Source: Rhodothermales bacterium
GTDB lineage: Bacteria; Bacteroidota; Rhodothermia; Rhodothermales; UBA10348
NCBI GenBank assembly: GCA_040221055.1
Contig: JAVJVN010000020.1
Span: forward strand, 1 to 64,000
Length of the DNA stretch: 64,000 nt
Reading direction: 5' to 3'
A program made the position numbers and the translations under genes. Every line of letters starts with the position of its first letter. Position 1 is the stretch's first letter. Below the pieces are notes generated by a model that did not search any database, had not been told where the DNA came from, and was given only the letters and a program-made list of their open reading frames with translations. Shown one piece after another: positions 1 to 8,113 of the stretch.

Positions 1-22
1 GCCACACCGGTGGGATAACCTG

Positions 23-88
23 CCCCCCATATTTGTGGGGGGTTGTCCTTTAGCACTGGGGGGGGTTGGGGCAAAACCCTCCCCCCCG
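23..88 (-). terminator. G/C-tract hairpins downstream of the pilin-like operon
   Basis: Two homopolymer-arm hairpins lie just past the stop of the gene at 130. One is CCCCCCA/TGGGGGG at 23-42 with a six-base loop, a perfect 7-bp stem. The second pairs the G-run at 58-65 with the C-run at about 79-87. Neither has a strong T-run on the minus strand, so this is at best a weak or factor-dependent end of the operon. The window edge cuts off further context. Confidence 0.3.
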
Positions 89-129
89 CCCCTGTTGTGG
101 ATAACTTGGTATTTCTCCAGGATTCAGTC

Positions 130-1701
130 TTATGGCGCAACCGGATCCAGGATGATCCGATCCTCAATCCGCTGGACCGTTACCGTATTGTCACCGATGT
201 CCAGGAAGCCAATCAGTTCGGCTGCCATGTTCAGCGCTTCCGTGCTGTACAGGATCTGGGCACCATCACGAATGGTGAAGGCCATTTCAGTACCCTCTTC
301 CGTTCGAATGTCATCTTCGCATGCCCCTTCTGTGTCGCCGTGGGCAAGGTGGGCCGCAACGGCGGACACACCCACCGTGATGGTGTGTTTGTTGGCAGGG
401 TTTCCTGGCGGAACGTGGCAGACGACCGCGTCCTGGTAGACAGGAGCCTTGGCGAAAGCCGGACGGGCAAAATCGAAATTGATGAAGGCGAGCTTCTTGG
501 ATTTGTCACTCTTCTTTGACTTGTCCGATTTGTCACTCTTGTCTGACTTGTCCGACTTGTCACTCTTCTTTGATTTGTCCGACTTGTCGGATTTGGGCTC
601 ACAATCCTTCGCGGACTTCGCGGACTTTGCGGACTTCGCGGATTTGCCTGACTTATCGGATTTGGCGGACTTGTCCGACTTGTCCGACTTATCCGACTTC
701 GCGGATTTGTCGCTCTTCTTGGATTTGCCGGACTTGTCCTCTTCACATTCGCCCTCACCGTCGTCGCCGTCGTCGTCATCATCGTCGTCGCCACTGTCCA
801 TGGCCGTCCGGAAGACAGCCGCCCCCATGATGGAGCCTCCGTCGCGGAGGACATGTATTGCTCCGGCGGGATTGTTCACGAGAACGAGTCCATTCCAACG
901 GGCATTGTCCTCGATCACGAAATCCCCGGTTACATACAGAACACCATAGCCGACGAACGTATCCGACAGGGTCGCATCCCCGGCCACACGGACCAACTTG
1001 GGTGATGCCGGTGATCCCAGCGTCCCGGAATCAAACACTGTTGCCCCGGATGCCGTGATCAGAGACCCGCCCGAATAATTCAGGATGGCGGATTCCAGTG
1101 CATCCAGATCCATGAGCGTAGCGCCGGAGAGAATATCCAGTTCGCCACCTACGCCAACCACCTTGTCCGACGACGATTCGAACTGGACCGTGTTGAACAC
1201 GCTCGACTTCGTAACCAGGATGGCATGTACATCCGGGCCGGACGCCCGGGTACCGTTCAGTTTGAGGTCCGTACCGGAAATGAGGTAGTCGTCCCGGAAG
1301 TCCAGGTCGGCGAATCCACCGTCCAGGGTCAGGGCATCCAGACGACGCGTACCACCGCGGGTGGCCGCACCCACAATCTTGTGCTCATAGCCCGAGTACT
1401 TGCCGATGGCCGTAATCACCACCGTATTGTCGTCGGCGTCCACAGCCGAAATATCGTACTTCGCACCCCGGTATTCGATATTGGATTCCGTACCGCGATA
1501 GCCTTCGAAGTCGCGCTTCACACGGCCGGTAATGACATTGTATGCCGAATGGGCGGCCTCGCGTGCCAACACGCGCGCTTCGTAATCGGCTTCGACGGCA
1601 GCCGTGTCGACCGCCGTGCGTTCCCGTCCCACAAACATGGCCGTAGCGGCCATCATGGAACCCAGAACGATCAATAGAACCGCTTTACCCACGGTAATCA
1701 C
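130..1701 (-). CDS. Pilin-like envelope protein with polyampholyte KSx repeat and Cys/His motif
   Basis: 523 aa, not assigned to a named family. Residues 4-25 form one hydrophobic N-terminal helix, followed by a charged helix as in PilX-like or minor pilin proteins; no clear prepilin-peptidase site is visible. Residues ~110-300 are repetitive, glycine/serine rich and probably beta-helical. Then come an acidic tract (seven Asp at 305-311), 25 K-S-x triplets (323-403, x = D, K, A or G), and a Cys/His motif with C428, H429, PPGNP, H439, H451, H454 and C461, which resembles a short motif seen at the ends of many secreted bacterial proteins. The last ~60 residues are a small ordered tail. It is the last gene of a three-gene operon with the pilin-like genes at 1789 and 2364. 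Function unknown; surface filament or matrix protein is an inference. Confidence 0.7.
   Translation of the reverse strand: MITVGKAVLLIVLGSMMAATAMFVGRERTAVDTAAVEADYEARVLAREAAHSAYNVITGRVKRDFEGYRGTESNIEYRGAKYDISAVDADDNTVVITAIGKYSGYEHKIVGAATRGGTRRLDALTLDGGFADLDFRDDYLISGTDLKLNGTRASGPDVHAILVTKSSVFNTVQFESSSDKVVGVGGELDILSGATLMDLDALESAILNYSGGSLITASGATVFDSGTLGSPASPKLVRVAGDATLSDTFVGYGVLYVTGDFVIEDNARWNGLVLVNNPAGAIHVLRDGGSIMGAAVFRTAMDSGDDDDDDDGDDGEGECEEDKSGKSKKSDKSAKSDKSDKSDKSAKSDKSGKSAKSAKSAKSAKDCEPKSDKSDKSKKSDKSDKSDKSDKSDKSKKSDKSKKLAFINFDFARPAFAKAPVYQDAVVCHVPPGNPANKHTITVGVSAVAAHLAHGDTEGACEDDIRTEEGTEMAFTIRDGAQILYSTEALNMAAELIGFLDIGDNTVTVQRIEDRIILDPVAP
493..735 (-). repeat. 9-bp tandem coding repeat (Lys-Ser-x)n
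   Basis: Twenty-five copies of a nine-base unit, AAG TCN GAC/GCG/GGC/AAG on the minus strand, encode K-S-[DAGK]. The array is interrupted once by the residues K-D-C-E-P. Unit identity is high at the nucleotide level (frequent exact TCCGACAAG), so copy number could change by slippage. It is followed by the GAC-rich poly-Asp tract at about 755-795. Confidence 0.9.
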
Positions 1702-1788
1702 CTGAGAATTTGTTGAGGAGTATCAGAAGTATCGTCGGCGTGTGTCCAAATGTTAAATTTCGACGGGTCGAGGGCGCGGTCGCTTGGG

Positions 1789-2364
1789 TCATGTGTCCAG
1801 GTTCATCGGGTTGATGGTCATGCCCCAGTGGCTCTCGAACAGGTAGGCATCCTCGCCCATCCCGAACGGGAAGGCGTTCACTACAACCACGCGCAGCAGA
1901 CGCGCCGAGGCTACATCCGTCGTCGCGTTTCCCGCCGGATTGAGCATCGTAATCCGGAAATGCCTTATGCGGCTGCCTCCACCCCCCACGACAACGCCGC
2001 CTTCCAGCCGGTCCAGGCGATACAATTGGACGGTCTCACCGGCAATATTGATTTCCTCGGTTTCCGTGAGCCGGTACTCATACTCTGTATCGACCCCGGC
2101 CTCATTCTCGCGCCAGAAGACGAAGGAAGACGTCTCACCCGCCGCGTTGGTGGTGGCCGTCGTAATGGTTTCGTCCGTACCGTCGCCGATCAATCCCAAT
2201 TCCTGTTCCAGTGTCGTGGCCAGGTCCAGGGTGATTTTCTTTGACGCATAGGCCACCGTCTGCTCGATGGCCGACCGTTGAGCCTGGAATTGCGTGGTCA
2301 GCACGATGAGGATGACCGCAGACGCAATCATGACCGACGATATGTGATCCAGAAGCAGCTGCAT
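1789..2364 (-). CDS. Pilin-like membrane-anchored protein, unknown function
   Basis: 191 aa. A single hydrophobic segment at residues ~8-26 follows a short N-terminus, then an amphipathic helix rich in Gln/Ala/Thr (26-55), then a beta-rich domain to the end. This layout is typical of minor pilins and pseudopilins, but a G/A-(F/M)xxxE processing site is not evident, so the class is uncertain. The ATG overlaps the TGA of the upstream gene by one base (TGATG at 2362-2366), so translation is probably coupled. The downstream gene starts 87 bases after its stop. Confidence 0.6.
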   Translation of the reverse strand: MQLLLDHISSVMIASAVILIVLTTQFQAQRSAIEQTVAYASKKITLDLATTLEQELGLIGDGTDETITTATTNAAGETSSFVFWRENEAGVDTEYEYRLTETEEINIAGETVQLYRLDRLEGGVVVGGGGSRIRHFRITMLNPAGNATTDVASARLLRVVVVNAFPFGMGEDAYLFESHWGMTINPMNLDT

Positions 2365-2753
2365 CAGTCGCTGAAAATGCGGCTGTGGGTGACCATGACC
2401 CGGGAAAAGTGGTCTTCCATGGCCTGGATTTCCACTTCTTTCTGGTCCGTTTCAATGGCGGACGGATTTCCCTCATCGTCCACCCACCGGACCGTGATGG
2501 CCAGATCGAAGGTCACGGTCCGCGAGCCCGACTCGAAGGAACGCTCGACGAGTGCGCTGTCCCAGGTCTCCAGGTCCTCGTAATCCGTGAGGAGGTCTAT
2601 CCGCTCCATCTGGTCAATGGCCACGGCATTCGCCATCAACTCGAATTCCGAGTAGATCATTTCGTTGTATGACCCGAGCTTGGCGCTCATCTGATTGAAG
2701 GCAGCCATCGTCGCGATCATCATCGCCAGGAATGCAAGAAGACTTTGTGGCAC
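2364..2753 (-). CDS. Small pilin-like membrane-anchored protein, unknown function
   Basis: 129 aa. Begins with GTG; the next methionines are 11 and 12 codons in, inside the hydrophobic N-terminal helix, so the GTG at 2753 is the sensible start. After the helix (residues ~4-20) there is a Gln/Asn/Ser-rich amphipathic stretch and a beta-strand-rich remainder. First gene of the operon 2364-1789-130. No prepilin peptidase, secretion ATPase or inner-membrane platform gene lies in the window, so any assembly machinery must be elsewhere. The role is inferred from shape only. Confidence 0.55.
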   Translation of the reverse strand: MPQSLLAFLAMMIATMAAFNQMSAKLGSYNEMIYSEFELMANAVAIDQMERIDLLTDYEDLETWDSALVERSFESGSRTVTFDLAITVRWVDDEGNPSAIETDQKEVEIQAMEDHFSRVMVTHSRIFSD

Positions 2754-2864
2754 GGCCGGAGTCGTGTTTCAGGTTCGGATTTCGTTATCAGTATCGGAGC
2801 ACAATGCATATTTGTTAAGGCGAAGCTTAAATCGCGGACTGCGTTGGTCGATGCTCCAATCAAC

Positions 2865-2928
2865 GTGCAGACAGCCCGGGGGCGAGGGTCATATTTGAGG
2901 GGGTATGCCCTTCGTCCCCTGTCTGCAC
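2865..2928. other. 10-bp perfect inverted repeat enclosing 44 bases
   Basis: GTGCAGACAG at 2865-2874 is matched by CTGTCTGCAC at 2919-2928. The 44-base interior contains runs of G and a second possible small stem near its ends. It lies in the 261-base divergent gap between the pilin-like operon (start 2753) and the M28 peptidase (start 3015), 86 bases before the latter. It could be a leader stem-loop of the peptidase mRNA, or a DNA site; the sequence does not decide. Confidence 0.55.
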
Positions 2929-3014
2929 CATCGGCCTCGTCAACGCCCCGTGCGTTGAACGAGGCTGAGTTTTTTCGTAGCGTGGGTGTGAACCTCCAAT
3001 CGCCGGTCACTCCC

Positions 3015-4391
3015 ATGCCCCACGCCGTTCACGACGCGCGTTCGTCGACATTGCTCGCTCTTCTGTCTGTCCTGTTCATTTCGATTCCAGCACAGGCGCA
3101 GTCAATCACCGCACCACCAGCTGTCGACGTGCGGATGTATGACATTGTCGATGCGGTTTCACCCGACCGGATCCTTGCCGACATCCAGACACTCGCAGGA
3201 TTCGGGACGCGGAACACGTTTTCCGATACGCTCTCGGCTACGCGAGGCATAGGTGCGGCACGCCGATGGATTGCGTCGGAATTCGAGGCCATCGGGAGCG
3301 CCTGCGGCGGATGCCTCGAGGTCCGCACGCAGACCTCGCGGATTGAAGCCGGTTCGTCCTCCCGGGCCGTTCGGGACGTCGAGGTGGTGAACGTCCTGGC
3401 CATACAGCGCGGCTCCTTGCATCCTGACCGCTACGTCATCATGGCCGGGGACATTGATTCCCGCGCATCGAGCGCGACAGACGATTCCACCGATGCACCG
3501 GGCGCGAATGACAATGCCTCGGGCATGGCCGGGGTTCTGGAGGCGGCGCGTGTGCTGTCGGCCTACCGGTTTCCTGCCTCGATCGTCTACGTAGGCCTGT
3601 CCGGTGAGGAGCAGGGGCTCTGGGGCGGCGCGCACATGGCACAGGTCGCCGTGGATGCAGGATGGGATGTCATCGGTGTCCTGAACAATGACATGATCAG
3701 CAATATCGAGGGTATTGACGGCGTCATCGACAACCGTGCATTCCGCATTTTTTCGGAGCCGACACCCGTGACCGAGTCGGAACGGGACCGGAACCGGCGG
3801 CGATTCACCGGTGGAGAAGTGGATGGCGTCTCGCGCCAGCTGGCGAGGTACGTCCACCGAATGACACAAACCTACATGCCGGAAATGAATCCGGTCCTTA
3901 TCTACCGACTGGACCGATTTGGCCGCGGCGGACACCACCGGCCGTTCAACGATGCCGGGTTCGCCGGCATCCGCATCATGGAGATGCATGAACACTACGA
4001 TCGGCAGCACCAGGACATCCGAATGGAGGACGGCATTGCCTACGGGGATGTCGTCGAGGGGGTGAATGCCGACTACGCCGCCCGGCTGACGGCCGTGAAC
4101 GCCATCACGCTGGCCGGACTGGCTGCGGCGCCGCGGCAGCCGGGCGAAGTCCGGGTCCGCGGCGCCGTACAGCCCTCAACCACCCTGGAATGGCGTGCCG
4201 TGGACGACCCGCATCTCGCCGGATACCTGGTCCACTGGAGGGACACCACGGCGCCACAATGGCAATATTCCCGGTTTTTGGGGCCGGAAACGACCTCGTA
4301 CACGCTCGAAGGCGTCGTCATTGACAACTACCTGTTCGGCGTATCGTCCGTCGGAAAGGACGGAAACCAGAGCGTGGTGGTGTTTCCCTGA
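3015..4391 (+). CDS. Secreted M28-family zinc peptidase with C-terminal Fn3-like domain
   Basis: 458 aa from the ATG at 3015, chosen because it opens a signal peptide ending near AQA at residues ~27-29; the open frame upstream has no signal. The peptidase domain covers ~40-365. Expected M28 metal and catalytic residues are visible: D166 in GANDNASG, E198/E199 in SGEEQG, D226 in NNDMI, H307/H308. The first ligand, normally His in a GHxDS motif, is Asp (D146 in GDIDSR). A ~85-residue Fn3-like domain closes the protein. Likely an aminopeptidase or carboxypeptidase acting in the periplasm or outside. It stands alone, divergent from the pilin-like operon. Confidence 0.85.
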   Translation: MPHAVHDARSSTLLALLSVLFISIPAQAQSITAPPAVDVRMYDIVDAVSPDRILADIQTLAGFGTRNTFSDTLSATRGIGAARRWIASEFEAIGSACGGCLEVRTQTSRIEAGSSSRAVRDVEVVNVLAIQRGSLHPDRYVIMAGDIDSRASSATDDSTDAPGANDNASGMAGVLEAARVLSAYRFPASIVYVGLSGEEQGLWGGAHMAQVAVDAGWDVIGVLNNDMISNIEGIDGVIDNRAFRIFSEPTPVTESERDRNRRRFTGGEVDGVSRQLARYVHRMTQTYMPEMNPVLIYRLDRFGRGGHHRPFNDAGFAGIRIMEMHEHYDRQHQDIRMEDGIAYGDVVEGVNADYAARLTAVNAITLAGLAAAPRQPGEVRVRGAVQPSTTLEWRAVDDPHLAGYLVHWRDTTAPQWQYSRFLGPETTSYTLEGVVIDNYLFGVSSVGKDGNQSVVVFP

Positions 4392-4419
4392 GTCCAGGGC
4401 GTCTTGACCCCGATCCTGC

Positions 4420-4896
4420 TCAGAGCTTTACGTCGAACTCGCCGTTGGAGACCTGGATCTGGTCGCCATTGTTGTTGCGACCCGTGAAGGAGAACGTACC
4501 GACGGCCCGATTGTCGCTCAGTGTCGTGATGTTCAACGTGCCACTGAGCGCCGTGTAGCCGTCCAGGGCCGTCAGGGAACCCGTTGCCCAGACGCCGATG
4601 GCACCACCGATCCCGAAGCTGTGGGATCCGACCGAGGCGGCGTTGAGCGTGATGCTGAGTTGCTCGTTGCTGCCCGCCTGGGTGGCACCCAGATTACCGG
4701 TTATGCTGAGGACCCCGTTCTGCCAGGTCGTTACCACCAGGACCGCATCGAACGACTGACCGGCAACCGTGGCCTTGAGGGTACCGGCGCTGTCCAGACC
4801 GGTATCGCCGTCACCGTCACCACCGGAATCGCAGGCCGTCAGCGTCAGCGCAAAAAGGGCAACGAACAGGAATCGGAAAAAGGATGTGTATTGCAT
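4420..4896 (-). CDS. Small lipoprotein of unknown function
   Basis: 158 aa. Signal peptide with lipobox LTAC, cysteine at ~22, followed by a Gly/Asp linker typical of exported lipoproteins. The mature part is a beta-rich, Thr/Ser/Gly-rich domain with an early K-A-T-V-A-G-Q-S-F pattern seen in small Bacteroidota lipoproteins of the DUF6252 type; that link is tentative. It converges on the M28 peptidase (28 bases apart) with no clear terminator between them. Confidence 0.7.
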   Translation of the reverse strand: MQYTSFFRFLFVALFALTLTACDSGGDGDGDTGLDSAGTLKATVAGQSFDAVLVVTTWQNGVLSITGNLGATQAGSNEQLSITLNAASVGSHSFGIGGAIGVWATGSLTALDGYTALSGTLNITTLSDNRAVGTFSFTGRNNNGDQIQVSNGEFDVKL

Positions 4897-4963
4897 GGTT
4901 CAGGGAAGGTTTGGGAATGTGACACCTTGCCCCGCAACCTACTGGACGCAAAACACGCGGAAC

Positions 4964-6694
4964 CTACCCTTCCACGGGTATTTTCTTGAGTACGATGATG
5001 GTAAAGTCATCCGACAGTACCGGAGCATGGTCCGTGAACGCCATGACTTCCCTGCGAAGCGTCTCCAGGATGTCCTTGGCGGTTTTCTCGCGGTTCGCGA
5101 CGAGCAACGGCTCCAATCGCTCTTCGCCGTACTCCTCCCCTTCCGGACTCATGGCCTCCGTCACGCCGTCCGTGAACATGGCCAGGACATCGCCATCTTT
5201 CAACGTGACCGTCCCGGATTCATAGGGCATTCCGGCTATCACACCCAGCAGCAACCCGCCTTTCTCCAGCAATTCGAAACTGCCGTCGGCCCGTACGAGC
5301 GTTGGTGGGTTGTGACCGGCGTTCACATACACGAAGGATCCGTCCCGCGTGTCATAGATCCCGTGGAAATAGGTGATGAACTTGTCGTAGCCCGTATTCT
5401 CACAGATGACCCGGTTCATATGGGCCGTCGCCGTGGTCAGGTCCAGATCCAGGGGGCACAGGATCCGCAGACAGGCCTGCAGATTCGACATCAGGAGCGA
5501 TGCCGGCACGCCCTTTCCGGTGACGTCCGCGATGGCGTACAACATCCGGTGCTCATCCAACTTGACCGCATCGAAATAATCCCCGGCCACGTGACGACTG
5601 GGCAACGCAAGGCTGTCGGTCTCCAGGCCCGAAACCGACGGCAGGGAACTCGGCTGCAGGCGCTCCTGGATGTCCCGTGCCAGCCGCATTTCCTCCTCCA
5701 GCCGCTCCTTTTCGATCTGTTCCTCCACCAGATAGGAGTTCTGGAGCGACACGAAGGCCAGATTGCCGAGAGCGTACAGGAATTCCACCTCATCAGGCTG
5801 GTAGTCCTGACCGGTCATCTTGGAGCCCAGACACAATATGGCCCCCGTCTTTCCCTTATGGCGGATAGGAAGGAGCAAGGTGAACCCCTTCTCGGCCAGG
5901 TCTGAAAACACGCCGGTTGCGTGCTCGCCCTCAAGCAGGATCATTTCCTTGAGCTCGCACAATTCCTGGATGACCTCGGGGGTGACATCCTTGCGGTTGA
6001 TGCCTTTCGCGGTGACCACGTTCACACCTGAATCATCCTCGCCGTGATCGCCCACGGACCGGATGAGGAAAAGGTGCTTGTTGACCAGCATCTGCCCCAT
6101 GAGGGCAAACGTCAGCAGTTTGACCAGCCGCGTCCGGTCCACCGTGGAGTTGAATTCCTGCGACAGGTCGAACAGCGTGTTCAACTGCTGGACCTTGGCA
6201 TCCAGGTCCCGGTTCGCCAGCTTCAATTCCTCGACCATCAGCGAGTTGTGGATGGCCGCGGATGACATGTTCACGAGCGAAGCCATGAACTCCAGCTCCT
6301 GCTCGTCAAAGGCCTCACCCGTGAACTTCCCTCCGAGGCCGATAAGTCCGATTTCCCGATGCCCGAAGGCCACCGGAAAGACCAGGCGGATGTCCCTTTC
6401 GGCCAGTTCCACAGGCACGTCATCTCCCGTCATAACCCGGGTGACGTCCATGTCGGCAATCGCAACACGCGTACCTGCACCCAGCTTGGGCAATCCTTTG
6501 GAGGCACCCACCGAGTAGTTGGACTGGAGCGGATCGTAGAGCAGGGCTGCCCCCTTGGTGACCAACAATTTGCCCATGGCCGTCCGCAACAGGTTGCTCA
6601 ATACGAACTCCAGGTCGAGCGAAGAGCTGAGCAATTGACTCGTCTCGTACAGGGCGCGAAGGTCGAAACGGTCGGTTCTGCTGGTATCATTCAT
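4964..6694 (-). CDS. Double-GAF SpoIIE/RsbU-type PP2C phosphatase
   Basis: 576 aa from the ATG at 6694 (a TTG three codons upstream also fits the frame). Two GAF-like sensor domains (~10-160 and ~175-325), a helical coiled-coil linker (LEEEMRLARDIQERLQP, ~335-355) and a SpoIIE phosphatase domain (~360-575). Metal-binding motifs GDYFD, VTGKG, TDGVTEA and DDFTI are all present, so it should be active. Enzymes of this class dephosphorylate STAS-type anti-anti-sigma factors in partner-switching pathways; no STAS or kinase partner is in the window. The start overlaps the upstream phosphoesterase stop by 8 bases, making it the last gene of a five-gene operon. Confidence 0.93.
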   Translation of the reverse strand: MNDTSRTDRFDLRALYETSQLLSSSLDLEFVLSNLLRTAMGKLLVTKGAALLYDPLQSNYSVGASKGLPKLGAGTRVAIADMDVTRVMTGDDVPVELAERDIRLVFPVAFGHREIGLIGLGGKFTGEAFDEQELEFMASLVNMSSAAIHNSLMVEELKLANRDLDAKVQQLNTLFDLSQEFNSTVDRTRLVKLLTFALMGQMLVNKHLFLIRSVGDHGEDDSGVNVVTAKGINRKDVTPEVIQELCELKEMILLEGEHATGVFSDLAEKGFTLLLPIRHKGKTGAILCLGSKMTGQDYQPDEVEFLYALGNLAFVSLQNSYLVEEQIEKERLEEEMRLARDIQERLQPSSLPSVSGLETDSLALPSRHVAGDYFDAVKLDEHRMLYAIADVTGKGVPASLLMSNLQACLRILCPLDLDLTTATAHMNRVICENTGYDKFITYFHGIYDTRDGSFVYVNAGHNPPTLVRADGSFELLEKGGLLLGVIAGMPYESGTVTLKDGDVLAMFTDGVTEAMSPEGEEYGEERLEPLLVANREKTAKDILETLRREVMAFTDHAPVLSDDFTIIVLKKIPVEG

Positions 6695-7184
6695 GGTCGT
6701 CAAGATGGATCACTTCCGCTTTGTGTGCCCGCCCGTCATCCACATGGAGACGAACGCACGTTTTTACCTGGTGGAACCCCTGTCGTCCGGCCGCACCGGG
6801 ATTCAGGAAAAGCATACCTCCCAGGCGACGTACGCGTTCTATCTGAAGTATATGACTGTGCCCGCATATGAACACATCCGGTGGTTCGTCTGCAAGCGCC
6901 TTTCCCATGCCGCGCTGCCAGGCACCGGGCCTTCCGGCAATGTGGGTCATCCATATACGTAGTCCTCCCAGCAACAAATGTTGGTGCTCGGGAGCCTCAT
7001 GACGGATGTCCCACCCGTCCACGTTGCCATGGACCGCACGGACCGGCGCCAGGGTCCGGAGGGTATCGAGAATGTCGATCGTGCCCACGTCACCGGCATG
7101 CAGGATATAGTCTACATCGGCCAGGTAGGTGGCCAGATTCGGGTGGAACCATCCATGGGTGTCCGACAGGATGCCAATGATCAT
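6687..7184 (-). CDS. YfcE/MJ0936-type metallophosphoesterase
   Basis: 165 aa, starting at the ATG at 7184 so that the product begins MIIGILSDTHG, as in the family. Calcineurin-like metal motifs are present: SDTHG near the N-terminus, HAGDVG, GNVDG (usually GNCD) and CGHSH. Cytoplasmic phosphodiesterase; the natural substrate of this family is poorly defined. The ATG overlaps the TGA of the upstream outer-membrane-like gene (TGATG) and its own stop overlaps the phosphatase start, so it is translated in a coupled chain. Confidence 0.93.
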   Translation of the reverse strand: MIIGILSDTHGWFHPNLATYLADVDYILHAGDVGTIDILDTLRTLAPVRAVHGNVDGWDIRHEAPEHQHLLLGGLRIWMTHIAGRPGAWQRGMGKALADEPPDVFICGHSHILQIERVRRLGGMLFLNPGAAGRQGFHQVKTCVRLHVDDGRAHKAEVIHLDDHE

Positions 7185-8113
7185 CGGAGCATGAACCGGA
7201 CACCAATCCGGGCCCGCTTGCCCGGCCACTCACCCGATTCGGGTGCCCACTGCGTGAGCGGAAGACTCACATAAGGCATGAACACGTAGGACGGCCGGGC
7301 AATCTCGAGTCCTGAGCGCAGCAGGACCACTCCGCCCCGGTATCCGGTCGTGGTCCGGTTCCCGTCGTCGACCGTCCACTCCACCACATCGTACGAGCCC
7401 GTCTGCGCCAGGGCCAACAGGAACAGGTTGCTGCCGCCGGGATCGAACACCACGCGATAGCTGGTTGTCATGTGCAACTCCCAGCCGACGGCCCGGCCAC
7501 GCAGCAGTTCGGTCACAGGTCCCGGGGGAATGGGTTCGAAGGCATTCTCGTCCACGAGCCCGGGCGGTACCGGCACCAATTCCTGGAACCCGACCTGCAC
7601 CCTGCGCACGCCGATCCCGAAATCGGTGGACACTGTGGATGCCAATGGGGCGGCATAGAGGAAACCGAGGTCCATCTGCGGAAAACCACCCCGCGCATCG
7701 GACGACGGGTCGACGGCCAATCGGACGGCGTAATCCACCCCGTCCCGATGCCGGTGGTATTTGAGCATCAACCAGCTCAGATCCAGGGAACGTCCGGCCG
7801 CATTGCCCGATGCGTCAATGTAGGCACCCGCATCCAGGGCGCTGGCCAGGCGGTACTCGAAAAGCAGGTTCAGTCCGATGGGTTCGGCTCCGATTCCCGG
7901 ACCGGAACCGCCGACGGCCTCATCGGCCTGCAGGAATCCCGGGGGGCGATACGTCAATTCCGCGGTAAGGGCATACGTGTCGTAGAACGTGCGACCGGCC
8001 GATTCGCCGCGATAGAACGGGTCGAACATCTGCACCGGACGCTGGGCCGTGGCCGTGTGGGTGGTGCCCACCAGCAGCAACAACAGCAGGATCCGGGTGC
8101 GTCCGCCCATCAT
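7181..8113 (-). CDS. Probable outer-membrane beta-barrel protein, unknown function
   Basis: 310 aa with a signal peptide (leucine run, cleavage near TATAQ at ~23). The rest alternates polar and aromatic/aliphatic residues in strand-sized blocks and ends in RIGVRFMLR, a typical barrel C-terminus. No named family recognised. Start overlaps the stop of the UPF0173 gene in an ATGA. Position inside an operon with a secreted LamG protein and a SpoIIE phosphatase suggests an envelope role, but nothing more specific can be read. Confidence 0.7.
   Translation of the reverse strand: MMGGRTRILLLLLLVGTTHTATAQRPVQMFDPFYRGESAGRTFYDTYALTAELTYRPPGFLQADEAVGGSGPGIGAEPIGLNLLFEYRLASALDAGAYIDASGNAAGRSLDLSWLMLKYHRHRDGVDYAVRLAVDPSSDARGGFPQMDLGFLYAAPLASTVSTDFGIGVRRVQVGFQELVPVPPGLVDENAFEPIPPGPVTELLRGRAVGWELHMTTSYRVVFDPGGSNLFLLALAQTGSYDVVEWTVDDGNRTTTGYRGGVVLLRSGLEIARPSYVFMPYVSLPLTQWAPESGEWPGKRARIGVRFMLR

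Noticed and set aside
493-735. CRISPR-like repeat array
   Set aside because: Period is 9 bp with no spacers and follows codon boundaries.
449-949. Leu/Phe/Asp-rich frame on the plus strand opposite the KSx repeat
   Set aside because: Repetitive pattern (DLSDLS) is simply the reverse complement of the lysine-serine codons.
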